From Terriglobia bacterium (GTDB lineage Bacteria; Acidobacteriota; Terriglobia; Bryobacterales; Bryobacteraceae): a stretch of 58,356 nucleotides of DNA. The notes below the pieces were generated by a model, which made no database searches, was not told where the DNA came from, and was given only the letters and a program-made list of their open reading frames with translations. Where the stretch lies: positions 1-58,356 of the forward strand of contig JAIQFI010000041.1 of assembly GCA_020073345.1 (NCBI GenBank), read 5' to 3'. This document shows positions 28,899 through 38,626 of this stretch, piece by piece. A program made the position numbers and the translations under genes. The first letter of the stretch is position 1. Every line of letters begins with the position of its first letter.

Positions 28899-29157
28899 GC
28901 CGGGTAACCTTGACGGGAACGGCGTGCTCGCAAGCCACGGTCTCCGTTACCCCGAATGCAATCTCCCCGCAGGCATTCGTGACCGCGGCCTGTTGCGCGA
29001 ACTCCTCGGTGGTCGCCGACGCGGTTTTGCAGTTAGTCCGGCCGTTGAACTGCATACACACTTCCACGCGATGCTGCGCCAGGGTCATGGTGGAGTACAC
29101 GATCACGCCCAAGACGATCAGCACGAAGATGACGCCATACAGAACCGGTTTCTTCAT
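28891..29157 (-). CDS. Small membrane-anchored hypothetical protein
   Basis: 88 aa. One N-terminal membrane helix (about residues 4-26, [17 protein letters not shown]) and an outer domain of about 60 residues with three Cys ([18 protein letters not shown]). The Met at 29157 overlaps the accA stop by four bases, so it is probably translated from the same mRNA. The upstream extension to 29235 lies in accA and is not needed. It converges with the metallopeptidase gene (8-bp overlap). Function unknown. Confidence 0.65.
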   Translation of the reverse strand: MKKPVLYGVIFVLIVLGVIVYSTMTLAQHRVEVCMQFNGRTNCKTASATTEEFAQQAAVTNACGEIAFGVTETVACEHAVPVKVTRLK

Positions 29158-30020
29158 GACTTGGTAAACAGCGCGCCCATGCGCCGGAACTTTTCGTAGC
29201 GGTCGTCGATCAGCTTTTTGGAATCCTGCCCGCACAGCTCCGCGAGCGCGCCGCGCAGCGTCGTCCGCAGGGATTCCGCGGCTTGTTCCGGATCGACCTG
29301 CGCGCCGCCGCCCGGTTCGGGGACGATGCCGTCGATCACGCCGAATTCGAGCAGGTCTTTCGCGGTTAACTTCAACGCGGCCGCAGCCCGGGGAGCGCGG
29401 CTCGAGTCGCGATAGAGGATCGCGGCGCAGCTCTCCGGCGAAATCACGCTGTAGACAGCGTTTTCGAGCATGTAGATGCGATTGCCGACGCCCAGCGCCA
29501 GAGCGCCTCCGCTGCCGCCTTCGCCGATCACGACGACGATCACCGGCACAGGCAGACGCGACATTTCGCGCAGGTTCTGAGCGATTGCTTCGGCCTGACC
29601 ACGCTCCTCGGCATCGATGCCCGGGTAGGCGCCCATCGTGTCGAGGAAGGTGATCACCGGGCGCGAGAATTTCGCGGCGAGCTGCATCAGGCGCAGAGAT
29701 TTTCGATAGCCCTCGGGCTTGGGCATCCCGAAGTTACGGAAAAGCTTCTGCTTGGTGTCGCGGCCTTTCTGCTGGCCGATGATCATCACCGGACGATCGT
29801 CGAACCAGGCGGGGCCGGCCACGATGGCGTGATCGTCGCCATAGGCCCGGTCGCCGTGCAGCTCTTCGAAATTAGTGAACAGGCGCTGGATATAGTCGAG
29901 CGTGTGAGGACGCTTGGGGTGGCGTGCGAGCTGCACGCGTTCCCAGCTTGGATTGGTTTCAGTAGGGGCTTTGGCTTCAGCCATGAGATCTTCTAAAGGC
30001 GCAGGTTGGGGAGCGCTCAT
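29154..30020 (-). CDS. accA: Acetyl-CoA carboxylase carboxyltransferase subunit alpha
   Basis: Alpha subunit of the carboxyltransferase that forms malonyl-CoA in fatty acid synthesis; it works with AccD in the cytoplasm. At 288 aa it is slightly shorter than E. coli AccA (about 319 aa). Clear marks: [82 protein letters not shown] and [11 protein letters not shown]. It lies 8 bp after dnaE, the same order as in E. coli. No strong ribosome binding site precedes the ATG at 30020, and a later ATG (29984) is possible; coupling to dnaE translation would explain the first. Confidence 0.96.
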   Translation of the reverse strand: MSAPQPAPLEDLMAEAKAPTETNPSWERVQLARHPKRPHTLDYIQRLFTNFEELHGDRAYGDDHAIVAGPAWFDDRPVMIIGQQKGRDTKQKLFRNFGMPKPEGYRKSLRLMQLAAKFSRPVITFLDTMGAYPGIDAEERGQAEAIAQNLREMSRLPVPVIVVVIGEGGSGGALALGVGNRIYMLENAVYSVISPESCAAILYRDSSRAPRAAAALKLTAKDLLEFGVIDGIVPEPGGGAQVDPEQAAESLRTTLRGALAELCGQDSKKLIDDRYEKFRRMGALFTKS

Positions 30021-30028
30021 TCGTTAGC

Positions 30029-33000
30029 TTATTCGTTAGCAAGTACTTCCAGCGCTTCCGGTCCGCAGATACGCGCCAGCTCAGCGCAGAATTCCTTGTC
30101 CGGACGGACTTTGGCCGGCACATCCAGGATAACCGAGAAGTCGCGCCTCTTTTCGAGACGCAGGCGAACTTCCGTTGCGCCGGGCTTGCGGGCGAATAAT
30201 TGGGAGAGAGCTGCAGCGCGGTCGGCATCGGTTGCGCCGTTCACCACCGCCCCATTTACAGGAACTCGAATCGAGATGAGAGAGGGCAGACGCACCCGGG
30301 CGTTTTCCAGCAGCACGATGTCCTGCACGGAGATTTTCGGCGGCGCATTTTCTTCTGGCAATACCAGCCCCCGCACCAGCACGGCCTGGTCTTCATTGAG
30401 CACCGGCAGCAGGCGATCGTACTGCGTGGAGAACACCATCGCTTCCAAGCTGCCTTCTTTGTCCTCGATCTGCAGCGCCGCCCAGAGCTTGCCTTCCTTG
30501 TTCCGCTTGCGCTGGATGCCGGTTAGAATGCCGCACAGAGCGACCTCCGTGTTCTTCTGCAGCCCTTCCAGGCCCGAGGTGAAGTGCGTGGCAAGCTCTC
30601 CGACTTTATCCATGAACTGGTCAAGTGGATGGCCGGTGATGTAGAACCCGAGCATCTCCTTTTCGCCGGCCAGCTTCTCCTTGGGGGTCCAGTCGGGAAC
30701 AGTGGGCAGCGGACGCGCCGCCGCGGGTTCATGCGCCGCGAGATCCGCGAACAGGCCGGACTGACCGCTGGCTCGATCCTTCTGGGCCCGCGTGCCGATT
30801 TCCATCGCGCCATCGATCACCGCGAACAGTTGCGCCCGCGCCGCGCCCAGCGAATCGAGAGCGCCGGCCTTGATGAAGCTTTCGATCATCCGCCGGTTAA
30901 CCGCGGAGAGATCCACGCGCTCGCAGAAGTCGTACAGCGAAGTGAAGCGGCCACCGGCGGTGCGCGCGGAGACGATCGACTCCACGGCATTCGCTCCCAC
31001 GTTTTTGATCGCGCCCAGGCCAAAGCGCAGCGCTTCGCCGCCCGGCGTGAACGTAAGCTCGGAGGAATTTACATCGGGAGGCAGCACCGCGATTCCCATT
31101 TCGCGGCACTCATTGATATACCTCACGACCTTGGCCGTGTTCCCCGATTCCGAAGTCAGCAGCGCGGACATGAACTCGATGGGGTAGTGGGTTTTGAGAT
31201 ACGCCGTGACGAACGCCAGGTAAGCGTAAGCGGCCGAATGCGCCTTGGGGAAACCGTAACCGGCGAATTTCTCCATCAAGTCGAAGATGCGCTCGGCCTT
31301 CTTGGGCGGATGGCCATTCGCCTTGGCGCCCTCGACAAAGCGCTCGCGCTGCTTGGCCATTTCTTCCGGTTTTTTCTTGCCCATGGCGCGCCGCAGCAGA
31401 TCGGCCTCGCCGAGCGAGTAACCCGCCAGGCGGTTGGCCAGGCGCGTGACCTGCTCCTGGTACACCATCACGCCGTAGGTTTCTTCCAGGATCTCCTTCA
31501 TCTCCGGCAGATCGTAGACGACTTCCTTGCGGCCGTGCTTTCGGTCGATGAAATCGTCGATCATGCCCATGGGGCCGGGACGATAGAGGGCGTTGAGAGC
31601 GACCAGATCCCCGATCTGGTCCGGCTGGTGGCGGCGCAGAATGTCGCGCATCCCGGGGGATTCAAATTGAAAGATGCCGCTGGTCAAGGCCTTGGCGAAA
31701 ACCGACTCGTAAGTCTTCTTATCGTCCAGCGGAAGATCTTCGATTTTCAGTGTCACGCCCCGGTGGCGCGCGATCAGCTTCAGGGCGTCGTCGATGATGG
31801 TGAGAGTAGTCAGCCCCAGGAAGTCGATCTTGAGCAGTCCCAGTTTCTCCAAGCCCACCATGTCGTACTGTGTGACAATTTCGTCCTTGTTGGTCTTGTA
31901 GAGCGGCACCAATTCCCGGAGGGGCTGCGGTGCGATCACCACGCCCGCAGCATGCACACTGGCATTGCGCGCGACGCCCTCCAGGCGCTGGGCGACGTCT
32001 AAAACTTCTTGTATGCGGGGTTCCTTGCGCGCTAGTTCGTCGATCTGCGGCTCCATCTTGCGGGCTTCGGCCAGCTTGATGTTCAACGGCATGGTCGGGA
32101 TCAGCTTGGTGATACGATCCACGTCGGCGTAGCTGACGTCGAGCACGCGTCCCACGTCTTTGATCGCCGCCCGAGCGCCGAGTGTTCCGAAGGTGATGAT
32201 CTGGGCCACCTGCTCGCGTCCGTATTTTTCAGTGACGTATTGAATGACTTCGCCGCGGCCGCGCGTGCAGAAATCGATATCGATATCCGGCATGGTGACG
32301 CGCTCCACATTCAGAAAGCGCTCGAATAGCAGCTCGTGGGCCAGCGGATCGATGTCGGTGATGTTCATCGAATAACTCACCAGGCTGCCGGCGGCCGATC
32401 CGCGCCCCGGACCTACAGGGATTTTGCGCTCCTTGGCGTAGCGGATGAGATCCCACACGATCAGGAAGTATCCGGAATACTGCATTTGCTGGATGGTGCG
32501 GATCTCGCGATCCAGACGCTCGCCGTATTCCGCCAGATCGTGCTTCAGGAGGCCCTGCGCACGAAGTGCATCCAGGCGCGCGCGGCGTTTTTCGAATCCC
32601 TGCCGGGCGACGTACTCGAAATAGGTGTCGGTAGTGTGCGACTCGGGAATGGGGAATTTAGGGAACGGCTCGGTGATAGGGTCCAGCTTGATCTGGCAGC
32701 GCTGGGCGATATCCCACGTACGGTCGAGCGCCTCGGGAACCTCGCCGAAGAGCTGCATCATCTCTTCGCGCGTTTTGAGATAAAACTGCGGCTGGGTGAA
32801 CCGCATGCGGTTGGGATCCGACATGGTCTTGCCGGTCTGGATGCACAGCAGGATTTCGTGGGCGCGGGCATCGTCCTGGCGGAGATAGTGCGAGTCGTTG
32901 GTGGCCACCAGAGGGATTCCGGTATCGCCCGCCAGGCGATGGATCTGCGGCAGCACTTTCTCATCCGGGTCGAGCCCGTGATTTTGCAGTTCCAGGAAAA

Positions 33001-33508
33001 AATTCTTCTTGCCGAACAGGTCGCTGTACTCGTACGCCAGGCGCTTGGCTTCATCGTAGCGGTCGGCCAGGAGGGTTTCGTTGATATCGCCGCGCAAGCA
33101 CGCCGAGAGCGCGATCAGGCCTTCGGAATGGCGCGACAGCAGGTCTTTATCGATACGGGGCTTGTAGTAGAAACCATCCAGGTAACCGGAAGAGACTAGC
33201 TGGATCAGGTTGCGGTAACCGGTCTGATTTTCGCACAACAACACCAGGTGGTTGTAGCGGTTGGTATCGCTCTTGACGGTCTGCCCCTGCTGCGCGACGT
33301 ACACTTCACAGCCGATCACGGGATGGACGCCGTGCTTTTTGGCCTCGCTATAGAACTCCACCGCGCCGAACAGGTTGCCGTGGTCGGTCATGGCCACCGC
33401 CGGCATCTTCTGTTCCTCCACCTGCTGCATCAACTGCGAGATCTCGCAGGCTCCATCGAGCAGCGAGTAGTCGGTGTGGCAGTGCAGATGAACAAAGGGC
33501 GCGGGCAT
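30029..33508 (-). CDS. dnaE: DNA polymerase III subunit alpha
   Basis: Replicative polymerase of 1159 aa, the normal length for DnaE. N-terminal PHP domain (FVHLHCHTDYSLLDGA, TDHGNLFG), polymerase core with GRGSAAGSLVSY and the catalytic Asp pair in MPDIDIDF, then the helix-hairpin-helix and OB domains (VALCGILTG near residue 1040). The ATG at 33508 begins directly at the PHP domain and is preferred over the longer reading to 33655. It heads the dnaE-accA-small membrane protein operon. Confidence 0.97.
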   Translation of the reverse strand: MPAPFVHLHCHTDYSLLDGACEISQLMQQVEEQKMPAVAMTDHGNLFGAVEFYSEAKKHGVHPVIGCEVYVAQQGQTVKSDTNRYNHLVLLCENQTGYRNLIQLVSSGYLDGFYYKPRIDKDLLSRHSEGLIALSACLRGDINETLLADRYDEAKRLAYEYSDLFGKKNFFLELQNHGLDPDEKVLPQIHRLAGDTGIPLVATNDSHYLRQDDARAHEILLCIQTGKTMSDPNRMRFTQPQFYLKTREEMMQLFGEVPEALDRTWDIAQRCQIKLDPITEPFPKFPIPESHTTDTYFEYVARQGFEKRRARLDALRAQGLLKHDLAEYGERLDREIRTIQQMQYSGYFLIVWDLIRYAKERKIPVGPGRGSAAGSLVSYSMNITDIDPLAHELLFERFLNVERVTMPDIDIDFCTRGRGEVIQYVTEKYGREQVAQIITFGTLGARAAIKDVGRVLDVSYADVDRITKLIPTMPLNIKLAEARKMEPQIDELARKEPRIQEVLDVAQRLEGVARNASVHAAGVVIAPQPLRELVPLYKTNKDEIVTQYDMVGLEKLGLLKIDFLGLTTLTIIDDALKLIARHRGVTLKIEDLPLDDKKTYESVFAKALTSGIFQFESPGMRDILRRHQPDQIGDLVALNALYRPGPMGMIDDFIDRKHGRKEVVYDLPEMKEILEETYGVMVYQEQVTRLANRLAGYSLGEADLLRRAMGKKKPEEMAKQRERFVEGAKANGHPPKKAERIFDLMEKFAGYGFPKAHSAAYAYLAFVTAYLKTHYPIEFMSALLTSESGNTAKVVRYINECREMGIAVLPPDVNSSELTFTPGGEALRFGLGAIKNVGANAVESIVSARTAGGRFTSLYDFCERVDLSAVNRRMIESFIKAGALDSLGAARAQLFAVIDGAMEIGTRAQKDRASGQSGLFADLAAHEPAAARPLPTVPDWTPKEKLAGEKEMLGFYITGHPLDQFMDKVGELATHFTSGLEGLQKNTEVALCGILTGIQRKRNKEGKLWAALQIEDKEGSLEAMVFSTQYDRLLPVLNEDQAVLVRGLVLPEENAPPKISVQDIVLLENARVRLPSLISIRVPVNGAVVNGATDADRAAALSQLFARKPGATEVRLRLEKRRDFSVILDVPAKVRPDKEFCAELARICGPEALEVLANE

Positions 33509-33628
33509 GAAAATCGTTCCGATCCCGGGGGAGACTACCAGTATAGCGGGCCATGCCAGATGACCGGAGTGCTGTTTGGTGTATGATCGCGTGTGCGAAT
33601 TACTCGTTCCCAACCCAGGAGACCTCGA

Positions 33629-34318
33629 ATGTTCTGTCACAAGTGCGGTACTCAAGTCGATTCCGGCGTTCAGTTCTGCCCTAACTGTGGGCAGTCCCTA
33701 GGCGACGCCCCTCTATCCGGAAGCGCTCCCAGTCCATGGACGCCTCCGGCAGGAGTGCAGGCCAGTGGCGGCCGGTGGATCGGCGAAGGATGGGCGCTGG
33801 TCAAGGCGGATCTGGGCAACTATGTCGTGATTGCGCTCCTTTTCGCCCTGCTCAGCGGAGTGCCGTTGATCCAAGGGCCTTTGATTGCAGGTTTCCACAT
33901 TTTCACCATGAAAAAGTTGCTTGGCCGCAATGCCGAATTCGCAGACCTCTTCAAGGGCTTCAATTGGTTCGTTCCCACTCTGGTGGCTTCCCTGCTCATC
34001 GGGTTGTTCACCTTCGCGGGAACGCTACTTTGTATAATTCCCGGATTGGTGGTGGCCGCCATGTACAAGTTCACGTACCTGTTCATCGTGGACAAGAAGA
34101 TGGATTTCTGGCCAGCGATGCAAGCCAGTCATGCCGTAGTGAAGAACGATTATTTCGGCTTCACCATGTTCCTGATCCTGGCGTTCCTGGTGAACCTTCT
34201 CGGGGTTTTGTGCTGCTTTGTCGGGCTGCTGGTGACCATACCGCTGACGTTCGCCGCCGTAACCGTGGCCTACAAAGAGATCGTCGGATTCGAACCCCGG
34301 ACAGCGGATTCCCTGTAA
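33629..34318 (+). CDS. Zinc-ribbon membrane protein
   Basis: 229 aa. An N-terminal zinc ribbon with two CxxC knuckles (FCHKCGTQVDSGVQFCPNCGQ, residues 2-22) and a short Pro/Ser linker are followed by a membrane domain with about four to five helices (YVVIALLFALL, PTLVASLLIGLFTFAG, CIIPGLVVAAMY, FTMFLILAFLVNLLGVLCC, LLVTIPLTFAAVTV). The layout resembles the DUF975-like or glycerophosphodiester-phosphodiesterase membrane domains. AGGAG (33617-33621) fixes the ATG at 33629. Its stop overlaps the next start (TAATG). Confidence 0.8.
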   Translation: MFCHKCGTQVDSGVQFCPNCGQSLGDAPLSGSAPSPWTPPAGVQASGGRWIGEGWALVKADLGNYVVIALLFALLSGVPLIQGPLIAGFHIFTMKKLLGRNAEFADLFKGFNWFVPTLVASLLIGLFTFAGTLLCIIPGLVVAAMYKFTYLFIVDKKMDFWPAMQASHAVVKNDYFGFTMFLILAFLVNLLGVLCCFVGLLVTIPLTFAAVTVAYKEIVGFEPRTADSL

Positions 34319-34650
34319 TGGCCGCGCGGATCCCATACCTGCGCCTCGCTGCAGCGGTTGCGACATTTGCCGCGCTGTGGTGCTTCACGCCCGCGGCGGA
34401 TCCCAGCGTGCGATTATGCGGGTTCCACTGGCTCACCGGCAGGGACTGCCCGTTGTGCGGGCTCACTCGCGGAGTATTCGCTCTGGCAAAAGGACACTGG
34501 AGCCAGGCGATCCACTTTAATGCTCTCAGTCCCCTGGGTTTTACCATGCTATTCGCGCTGGTCTTGGATGCGCCGCGGCTCGCGCGGCTGTGGACGTTTG
34601 GCATCGCGGCTTTCGCGATCTACGGGATTTTGCGGCTCAGTTTACTCTAA
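34318..34650 (+). CDS. DUF2752 family membrane protein
   Basis: 110 aa and missed by simple longest-start calls because the frame is open far upstream. The start ATG overlaps the previous stop by one base. Typical DUF2752 core: CPLCGLTRGVFALAKGHWSQAIHFNALSPLGF, with the CxxCGxTR motif and three membrane helices (FAALWCF, GFTMLFALVLD, AFAIYGILRL). Role unknown; coupled to the zinc-ribbon protein. Confidence 0.8.
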   Translation: MAARIPYLRLAAAVATFAALWCFTPAADPSVRLCGFHWLTGRDCPLCGLTRGVFALAKGHWSQAIHFNALSPLGFTMLFALVLDAPRLARLWTFGIAAFAIYGILRLSLL

Positions 34651-34653
34651 GCT

Positions 34654-35130
34654 ATGGCCGACATCAGGATTGTGCCTGCGACAGAGCGCGACGTGCCTCG
34701 GATTCTGGAGCTGATTCGCGGACTGGCCGAGTATGAGCGGCTTCTGCACGTTTTTGAAGCCACGGAGGATCGCCTGCGCCGAACATTGTTCGGGGATCGG
34801 CCTTCGGCCGAGGTTTGGCTCGCGTTTACCGGCGAAGAGTGCGCCGGCTTCGCGCTCTTCTTCACCAACTATTCGACCTTCCTGGGGAAGCCGGGCTTGT
34901 ATCTCGAAGACGTATTCGTGAAGCCTCACCTGCGGCGCAAAGGGATCGGTCTGGAGCTGCTCAAGAAACTGGCGGCGATCGCGCGGGAGCGGGATTACGG
35001 CCGGATGGAGTGGAGCGTGCTCGACTGGAACGAACCGGCCATCAGTTTCTACAAGAAGCTCGGGGCCGTTCCGCTGGACGACTGGAAGCTGTTCCGGCTG
35101 ACGGGCGAGGCCCTGAAGAAGTTCGCTTGA
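34654..35130 (+). CDS. GNAT N-acetyltransferase, diamine (SSAT)-like
   Basis: 158 aa, a single GNAT domain. The acetyl-CoA site is in YLEDVFVKPHLRRKGIGLELLKKL (motif A R-x-x-G-x-G/A as RRKGIG). The run FFTNYSTFLGKPGLYLED and WSVLDWNEPAISFYKKLGA is characteristic of the SSAT/diamine acetyltransferase branch. A polyamine or related amine is the likely acceptor. It starts 3 bp after the DUF2752 gene. Confidence 0.85.
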   Translation: MADIRIVPATERDVPRILELIRGLAEYERLLHVFEATEDRLRRTLFGDRPSAEVWLAFTGEECAGFALFFTNYSTFLGKPGLYLEDVFVKPHLRRKGIGLELLKKLAAIARERDYGRMEWSVLDWNEPAISFYKKLGAVPLDDWKLFRLTGEALKKFA

Positions 35131-35169
35131 TGCCCCACACAGACAAACGGGCAGGATCATACTGGTACC

Positions 35170-36330
35170 GTGCCTGATTATCCGGACGAACTCGCGCAGA
35201 TCGTTGCCGAGCTGAATCGCGCGGCACCCGCGTCCCAAAACGCTTCGAAGCCAGCGACGAGCTTGCCAGCGTCAACGACTTCGCTGGATCAGCTACTCTC
35301 GCACGCCGTGCGCCGGGCGGCTTCGGACCTGCTGCTGATCGCCGGTGCTCCGGTGACGGTGCGGATCGCGGGATCACTCGCTCCCGCGGCAGGTTCACCG
35401 CTGGGAGCAGAGGAAGCGCGCAATCTTCTCCTCCCGCTGCTTTCGCAGGAACAAAGCCGCGAACTACAGCGCGCCAAGTCCATCGATCTGTGCTTCAGCC
35501 GCGAGGGCATCGGGCGATTTCGTGCGAACATCCATCACCAGCGCGGCACTGTCGCAGGCAGCGTTCGCCTGCTGCCTGAGAAAGTCCCCACGCTCGAATC
35601 GCTCCACCTGCCTCCGGCACTCCGGAAGTTTGCGGAGGCGCGCCAGGGACTGGTACTGATCACCGGACCCACCGGCTGCGGCAAAAGCTCGACCTTGGCC
35701 GCGCTGATCGACATGATCAACACCAATCGCCATGACCATGTGGTGACCATCGAAGATCCCATCGAATTCGTCCACGGGAACAGGCAATCGGTGATCGAGC
35801 AGATCGAGGTCGGCCAGGACGCCCCGGACTTCGCCGGCTCGCTGCGCAGTATTCTGAGGCAGAATCCCGACGTGATCTTAGTTGGGGAAATGCGCGATCC
35901 GGAAACCATCGCCACGGTTCTGACGGCGGCCGAGACGGGCCATCTGGTGCTTTCGACGCTCCATACCAACGACACGTCGCAGGCGGTTTCCCGGATCCTG
36001 GATTCGTTCCCGTCCAGCAACCAGCCGCAAATCCGCCAGCAGCTATCGCTCGCCCTGCTGGCGGTGGTGGCGCAGCAACTGGTCCCCGCGGCCGGCGGCG
36101 CGCGTTATCCGGCCGTCGAAATCCTTATGGCGTCGACTGGCGTGCGGAATCTGATTCGCAAAGGCGACGACCATCAGCTTTACACCGCCATTTCGACGGG
36201 GCGCGCCGAAGGAATGATCACCATGGAACAATCGCTGGCCGAGATGACGCGCAGCGGCAGGATCAGCCGGGAGACGGCTCTGGCGCACGGCTTTCGCTCC
36301 GAAGCTTTGTCACGCTACCTCGAAGACTAG
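35170..36330 (+). CDS. PilT/PilU-type twitching-motility ATPase
   Basis: AAA-type pilus retraction ATPase of 386 aa, starting with GTG. A Pro/Ser-rich leader of about 35 residues precedes the PAS-like N-terminal domain (LDQLLSHAVRRAASDLLLIAGAPV). The ATPase domain has Walker A GPTGCGKS (residues 166-173), the Asp box VVTIEDPIEFVH, Walker B ILVGEMRDPETI and the His box HLVLSTLHTND. The C-terminal VRNLIRKGDDHQL matches the PilT AIRNLIRE motif. No other pilus genes are close by, so the partner machinery must be elsewhere. Confidence 0.93.
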   Translation: MPDYPDELAQIVAELNRAAPASQNASKPATSLPASTTSLDQLLSHAVRRAASDLLLIAGAPVTVRIAGSLAPAAGSPLGAEEARNLLLPLLSQEQSRELQRAKSIDLCFSREGIGRFRANIHHQRGTVAGSVRLLPEKVPTLESLHLPPALRKFAEARQGLVLITGPTGCGKSSTLAALIDMINTNRHDHVVTIEDPIEFVHGNRQSVIEQIEVGQDAPDFAGSLRSILRQNPDVILVGEMRDPETIATVLTAAETGHLVLSTLHTNDTSQAVSRILDSFPSSNQPQIRQQLSLALLAVVAQQLVPAAGGARYPAVEILMASTGVRNLIRKGDDHQLYTAISTGRAEGMITMEQSLAEMTRSGRISRETALAHGFRSEALSRYLED

Positions 36331-36338
36331 AGCGAGCC

Positions 36339-36995
36339 TTACTGCTTGATTTGGCGCAGAAGATCATCGAGCGCCTCCCTCGGGATGCCGTTTGCGGCAT
36401 GGTATTTCTCGAAGTAGATCGCCCGGATCATTTGTGACACTGCGCCGCTGTCCGGCAACGAGATGCCGGGAGCGGGACGAAACATCAAGTGCATTGCAAC
36501 GGGAGCAATGCGATCCACAGGTGGCTGGAGATAGCGTTGTGGCAGGAGGCAGGTGCCAAGGCGCTCGAAAAATGCGATGCGGCGGCGTTGTTCCATCTGA
36601 TTCGAGGCCGCCTCGGGAGTGTCCACTTCAAAGATGCAGCCCCAGGGCGTGAGACCCGCTTCCACGTAGCGCGCGGCACCCGTGGTCCACGTTTGTTCGA
36701 ACAGGGACGAGCCAACTCCGTGGGAGCGCCACTCCGGTGCGACGGCAAGATAAACCAGGAACAACGCCGGGGGCCTGCGAAGCATGTGAGCGCATGCCAG
36801 GCCGATGGTGATTCCAGCGACGCGGGCCCTAACAACGAAACCTGCGCCGGTTTGCACCGTGGAGAGGATTACGTCCGAGGGCTCGCGTTCAGTGGAGGGG
36901 AACGACGAGTCGTATAATTGCCAGAAAGCAGCGTCGGACGCGAGTACGCCCGCGGCGGGACAATCGAACGTGAGATCGATCGGCGATTTCACCAT
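36339..36995 (-). CDS. GNAT-like acetyltransferase
   Basis: 218 aa. The acetyl-CoA site is visible as LVYLAVAPEWRSHGVGSSLFEQ (RSHGVG for RxxGxG/A). An N-terminal AFWQLYDSSFPSTEREPSD fits GNAT helix-1. A C-terminal extension (about 150-218) with PVAMHLMFRP and an acidic tail is less conserved. The ATG at 36995 is preferred to a TTG at 37007. It lies 12 bp after the membrane protein gene at 37008 and converges on the PilT-type gene. The acceptor substrate is unknown. Confidence 0.7.
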   Translation of the reverse strand: MVKSPIDLTFDCPAAGVLASDAAFWQLYDSSFPSTEREPSDVILSTVQTGAGFVVRARVAGITIGLACAHMLRRPPALFLVYLAVAPEWRSHGVGSSLFEQTWTTGAARYVEAGLTPWGCIFEVDTPEAASNQMEQRRRIAFFERLGTCLLPQRYLQPPVDRIAPVAMHLMFRPAPGISLPDSGAVSQMIRAIYFEKYHAANGIPREALDDLLRQIKQ

Positions 36996-37007
36996 GAAGG
37001 CCCACAA

Positions 37008-38135
37008 CTACTGCGGCCGCAGCTCTTTCGGTAGCCCCCTCGGATACCACAGCTTGCGAAGAACGACGACTTGGGGGTCGACGTAGATTCTGAAGAAAAG
37101 ATCCTGGACCAGACTTTGGTCCACGCCCATCTTTCCGGCAATCGCATCCAGGGCGACCTTGTGCGGCCCCTCGAGAACCGTTCTTCTCTGGCCATTCCCG
37201 TCAAGCAGATGCATGTCTACAAATTCGGAAACATCGAGAGAGCAGCGGATACCCTGCTTATTCAGTTCGCTCTTGAGATCGCCAGAATAGAGCGCCCAGA
37301 TAGACTGATCCGTCCAATCGATGATCAAGGGGAGCGCGAAGCCGGTTTGCACCATGATCTTAATGGGATCGGAGTACGCCATGTCCAGGACGGTCGCGAT
37401 TCCCAGTTCGCCCAACCGGGTGAGAGTTTCGTCGCTCAAGCCTTCGATCGCGGTACCCAAGTGGCGTTCGGCCGGACGGCTGGACGTGGTCGGGGATGAT
37501 TCGAGCATGCGGCGAGTAGCATACTGGCGTACCAGACGCGAGAGTTCGCGAACGGGGAAGGCCGATGCAGCGAAAGCCATGAAGGAGCGCACTCCTTCGA
37601 GCTCAGCCGTAACCAGAGAAAAGGCGTACCCGACCGGAACCGCCACTAGCAGTCCAAGTGCGATTTCGTATAGGTCTCCGGGCCCAAGCGCGCCGCCGCG
37701 GATGCGGCTGACAATCTGATAAAGCGACCAGACAAGTCCGCCGGCGAGCGCCATGATGACCACGGTCGGCAGGCGATCCGCTAAAGGAGCGGGTATTGTC
37801 GGAACCAGCTTAGCCTGCACCCAGGAATGGCCAAGGTAGGTATAGCAGATGGCCAGCGTGGTGAGGAGAAAGAGCGGAAAGACATACCGCCAACCATTGT
37901 GATACCGGTCGAATGTCTGGTTAGGGTCCGAAACATAAGGGTTATTGGCGAGAGCCGCGCGAGCCTCTGTCTTGGACGCTTCATCGCCCTGGTCGAAGGC
38001 TGCACTCATGATGTCCTGGATCTCGGTGCGGCGTAAAGGTACCTCTTTCCATCGGTACAGGATTACCAGGGCCAGGGGAGCCAGTCCCGCAATGATGAAG
38101 ATCGCGTTGATGGCTGGGAGCACCAGGGTGTCCAT
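37008..38135 (-). CDS. Multi-helix membrane protein with soluble C-terminal domain
   Basis: 375 aa. Membrane helices at about residues 3-27, 87-107, 124-142 and 158-180, then a soluble C-terminal half (about 215-375) with the stretch LGTAIEGLSDETLTRLGELGIATVLDMAYSDPIKI. This resembles a helix-hairpin-helix-like motif. GGAGG (38145-38149) precedes the ATG at 38135. Not recognised; no function proposed. Confidence 0.65.
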   Translation of the reverse strand: MDTLVLPAINAIFIIAGLAPLALVILYRWKEVPLRRTEIQDIMSAAFDQGDEASKTEARAALANNPYVSDPNQTFDRYHNGWRYVFPLFLLTTLAICYTYLGHSWVQAKLVPTIPAPLADRLPTVVIMALAGGLVWSLYQIVSRIRGGALGPGDLYEIALGLLVAVPVGYAFSLVTAELEGVRSFMAFAASAFPVRELSRLVRQYATRRMLESSPTTSSRPAERHLGTAIEGLSDETLTRLGELGIATVLDMAYSDPIKIMVQTGFALPLIIDWTDQSIWALYSGDLKSELNKQGIRCSLDVSEFVDMHLLDGNGQRRTVLEGPHKVALDAIAGKMGVDQSLVQDLFFRIYVDPQVVVLRKLWYPRGLPKELRPQ

Positions 38136-38184
38136 GTGCTATTTCCTCCAAGGCCTGTTTCCACCAAGATTGGGACGAGTTCTC

Positions 38185-38190
38185 ATTATA
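38185..38190 (-). promoter_or_regulatory. -10 element for the gene at 37008-38135
   Basis: TATAAT on the minus strand (38190-38185), about 50 bases before the start codon at 38135, with the GGAGG ribosome binding site in between. The -35 (GTACTG at 38213-38208, 17 bp spacing) is poor. Confidence 0.4.
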
Positions 38191-38306
38191 TGCGTCGCAG
38201 GTCCGAGCAGTACTTTGGAGCCGTTCGATGGTACGATGGACGCGACGAGGACTGGCGGCGTGAATTTCGTTACAGTCCCCGCGCTAACTTGTCTTTAAGT
38301 CACTGA

Positions 38307-38383
<77 letters not shown>

Positions 38384-38385
38384 CG

Positions 38386-38533
38386 TTTTCAATAGCTTGC
38401 GAGTCGGCTCACCTTGCTCGGCTCGCTGGCTGTGCTTGCGCCCGCGGCGCCTCTACAGCGCTGAGAGACAGATCCGGGGTAGCGTGATCGTTCGCCGGCT
38501 GCGATCGCACTTCGTCGACAGCGGCCGCCATGA
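38386..38533 (-). pseudogene. Tyrosine-recombinase (integrase) remnant
   Basis: On the minus strand a short reading frame gives WRPLSTKCDRSRRTITLP followed by RICLSAL, a stop (TAG), then RRRGRKHSQRAEQGEPTRK. This resembles the stretch of phage-type integrases where a basic SRRTIxLP segment precedes a helix rich in Arg and Gln. No catalytic R-H-R-Y block remains, so it is a decayed piece. Lying next to the tRNA, inside the duplicated ends, is where an integrase gene is expected. The call rests on a short similarity recognised by eye. Confidence 0.4.
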
Positions 38534-38626
38534 GAGAGCGATCTCCCGTCCACGATCATGGTGAATCTTCCAACACTGTATCGGCGGTAGACGGCGAAGC
38601 TAAAGGCTGAGACGCCGTATACCAGC

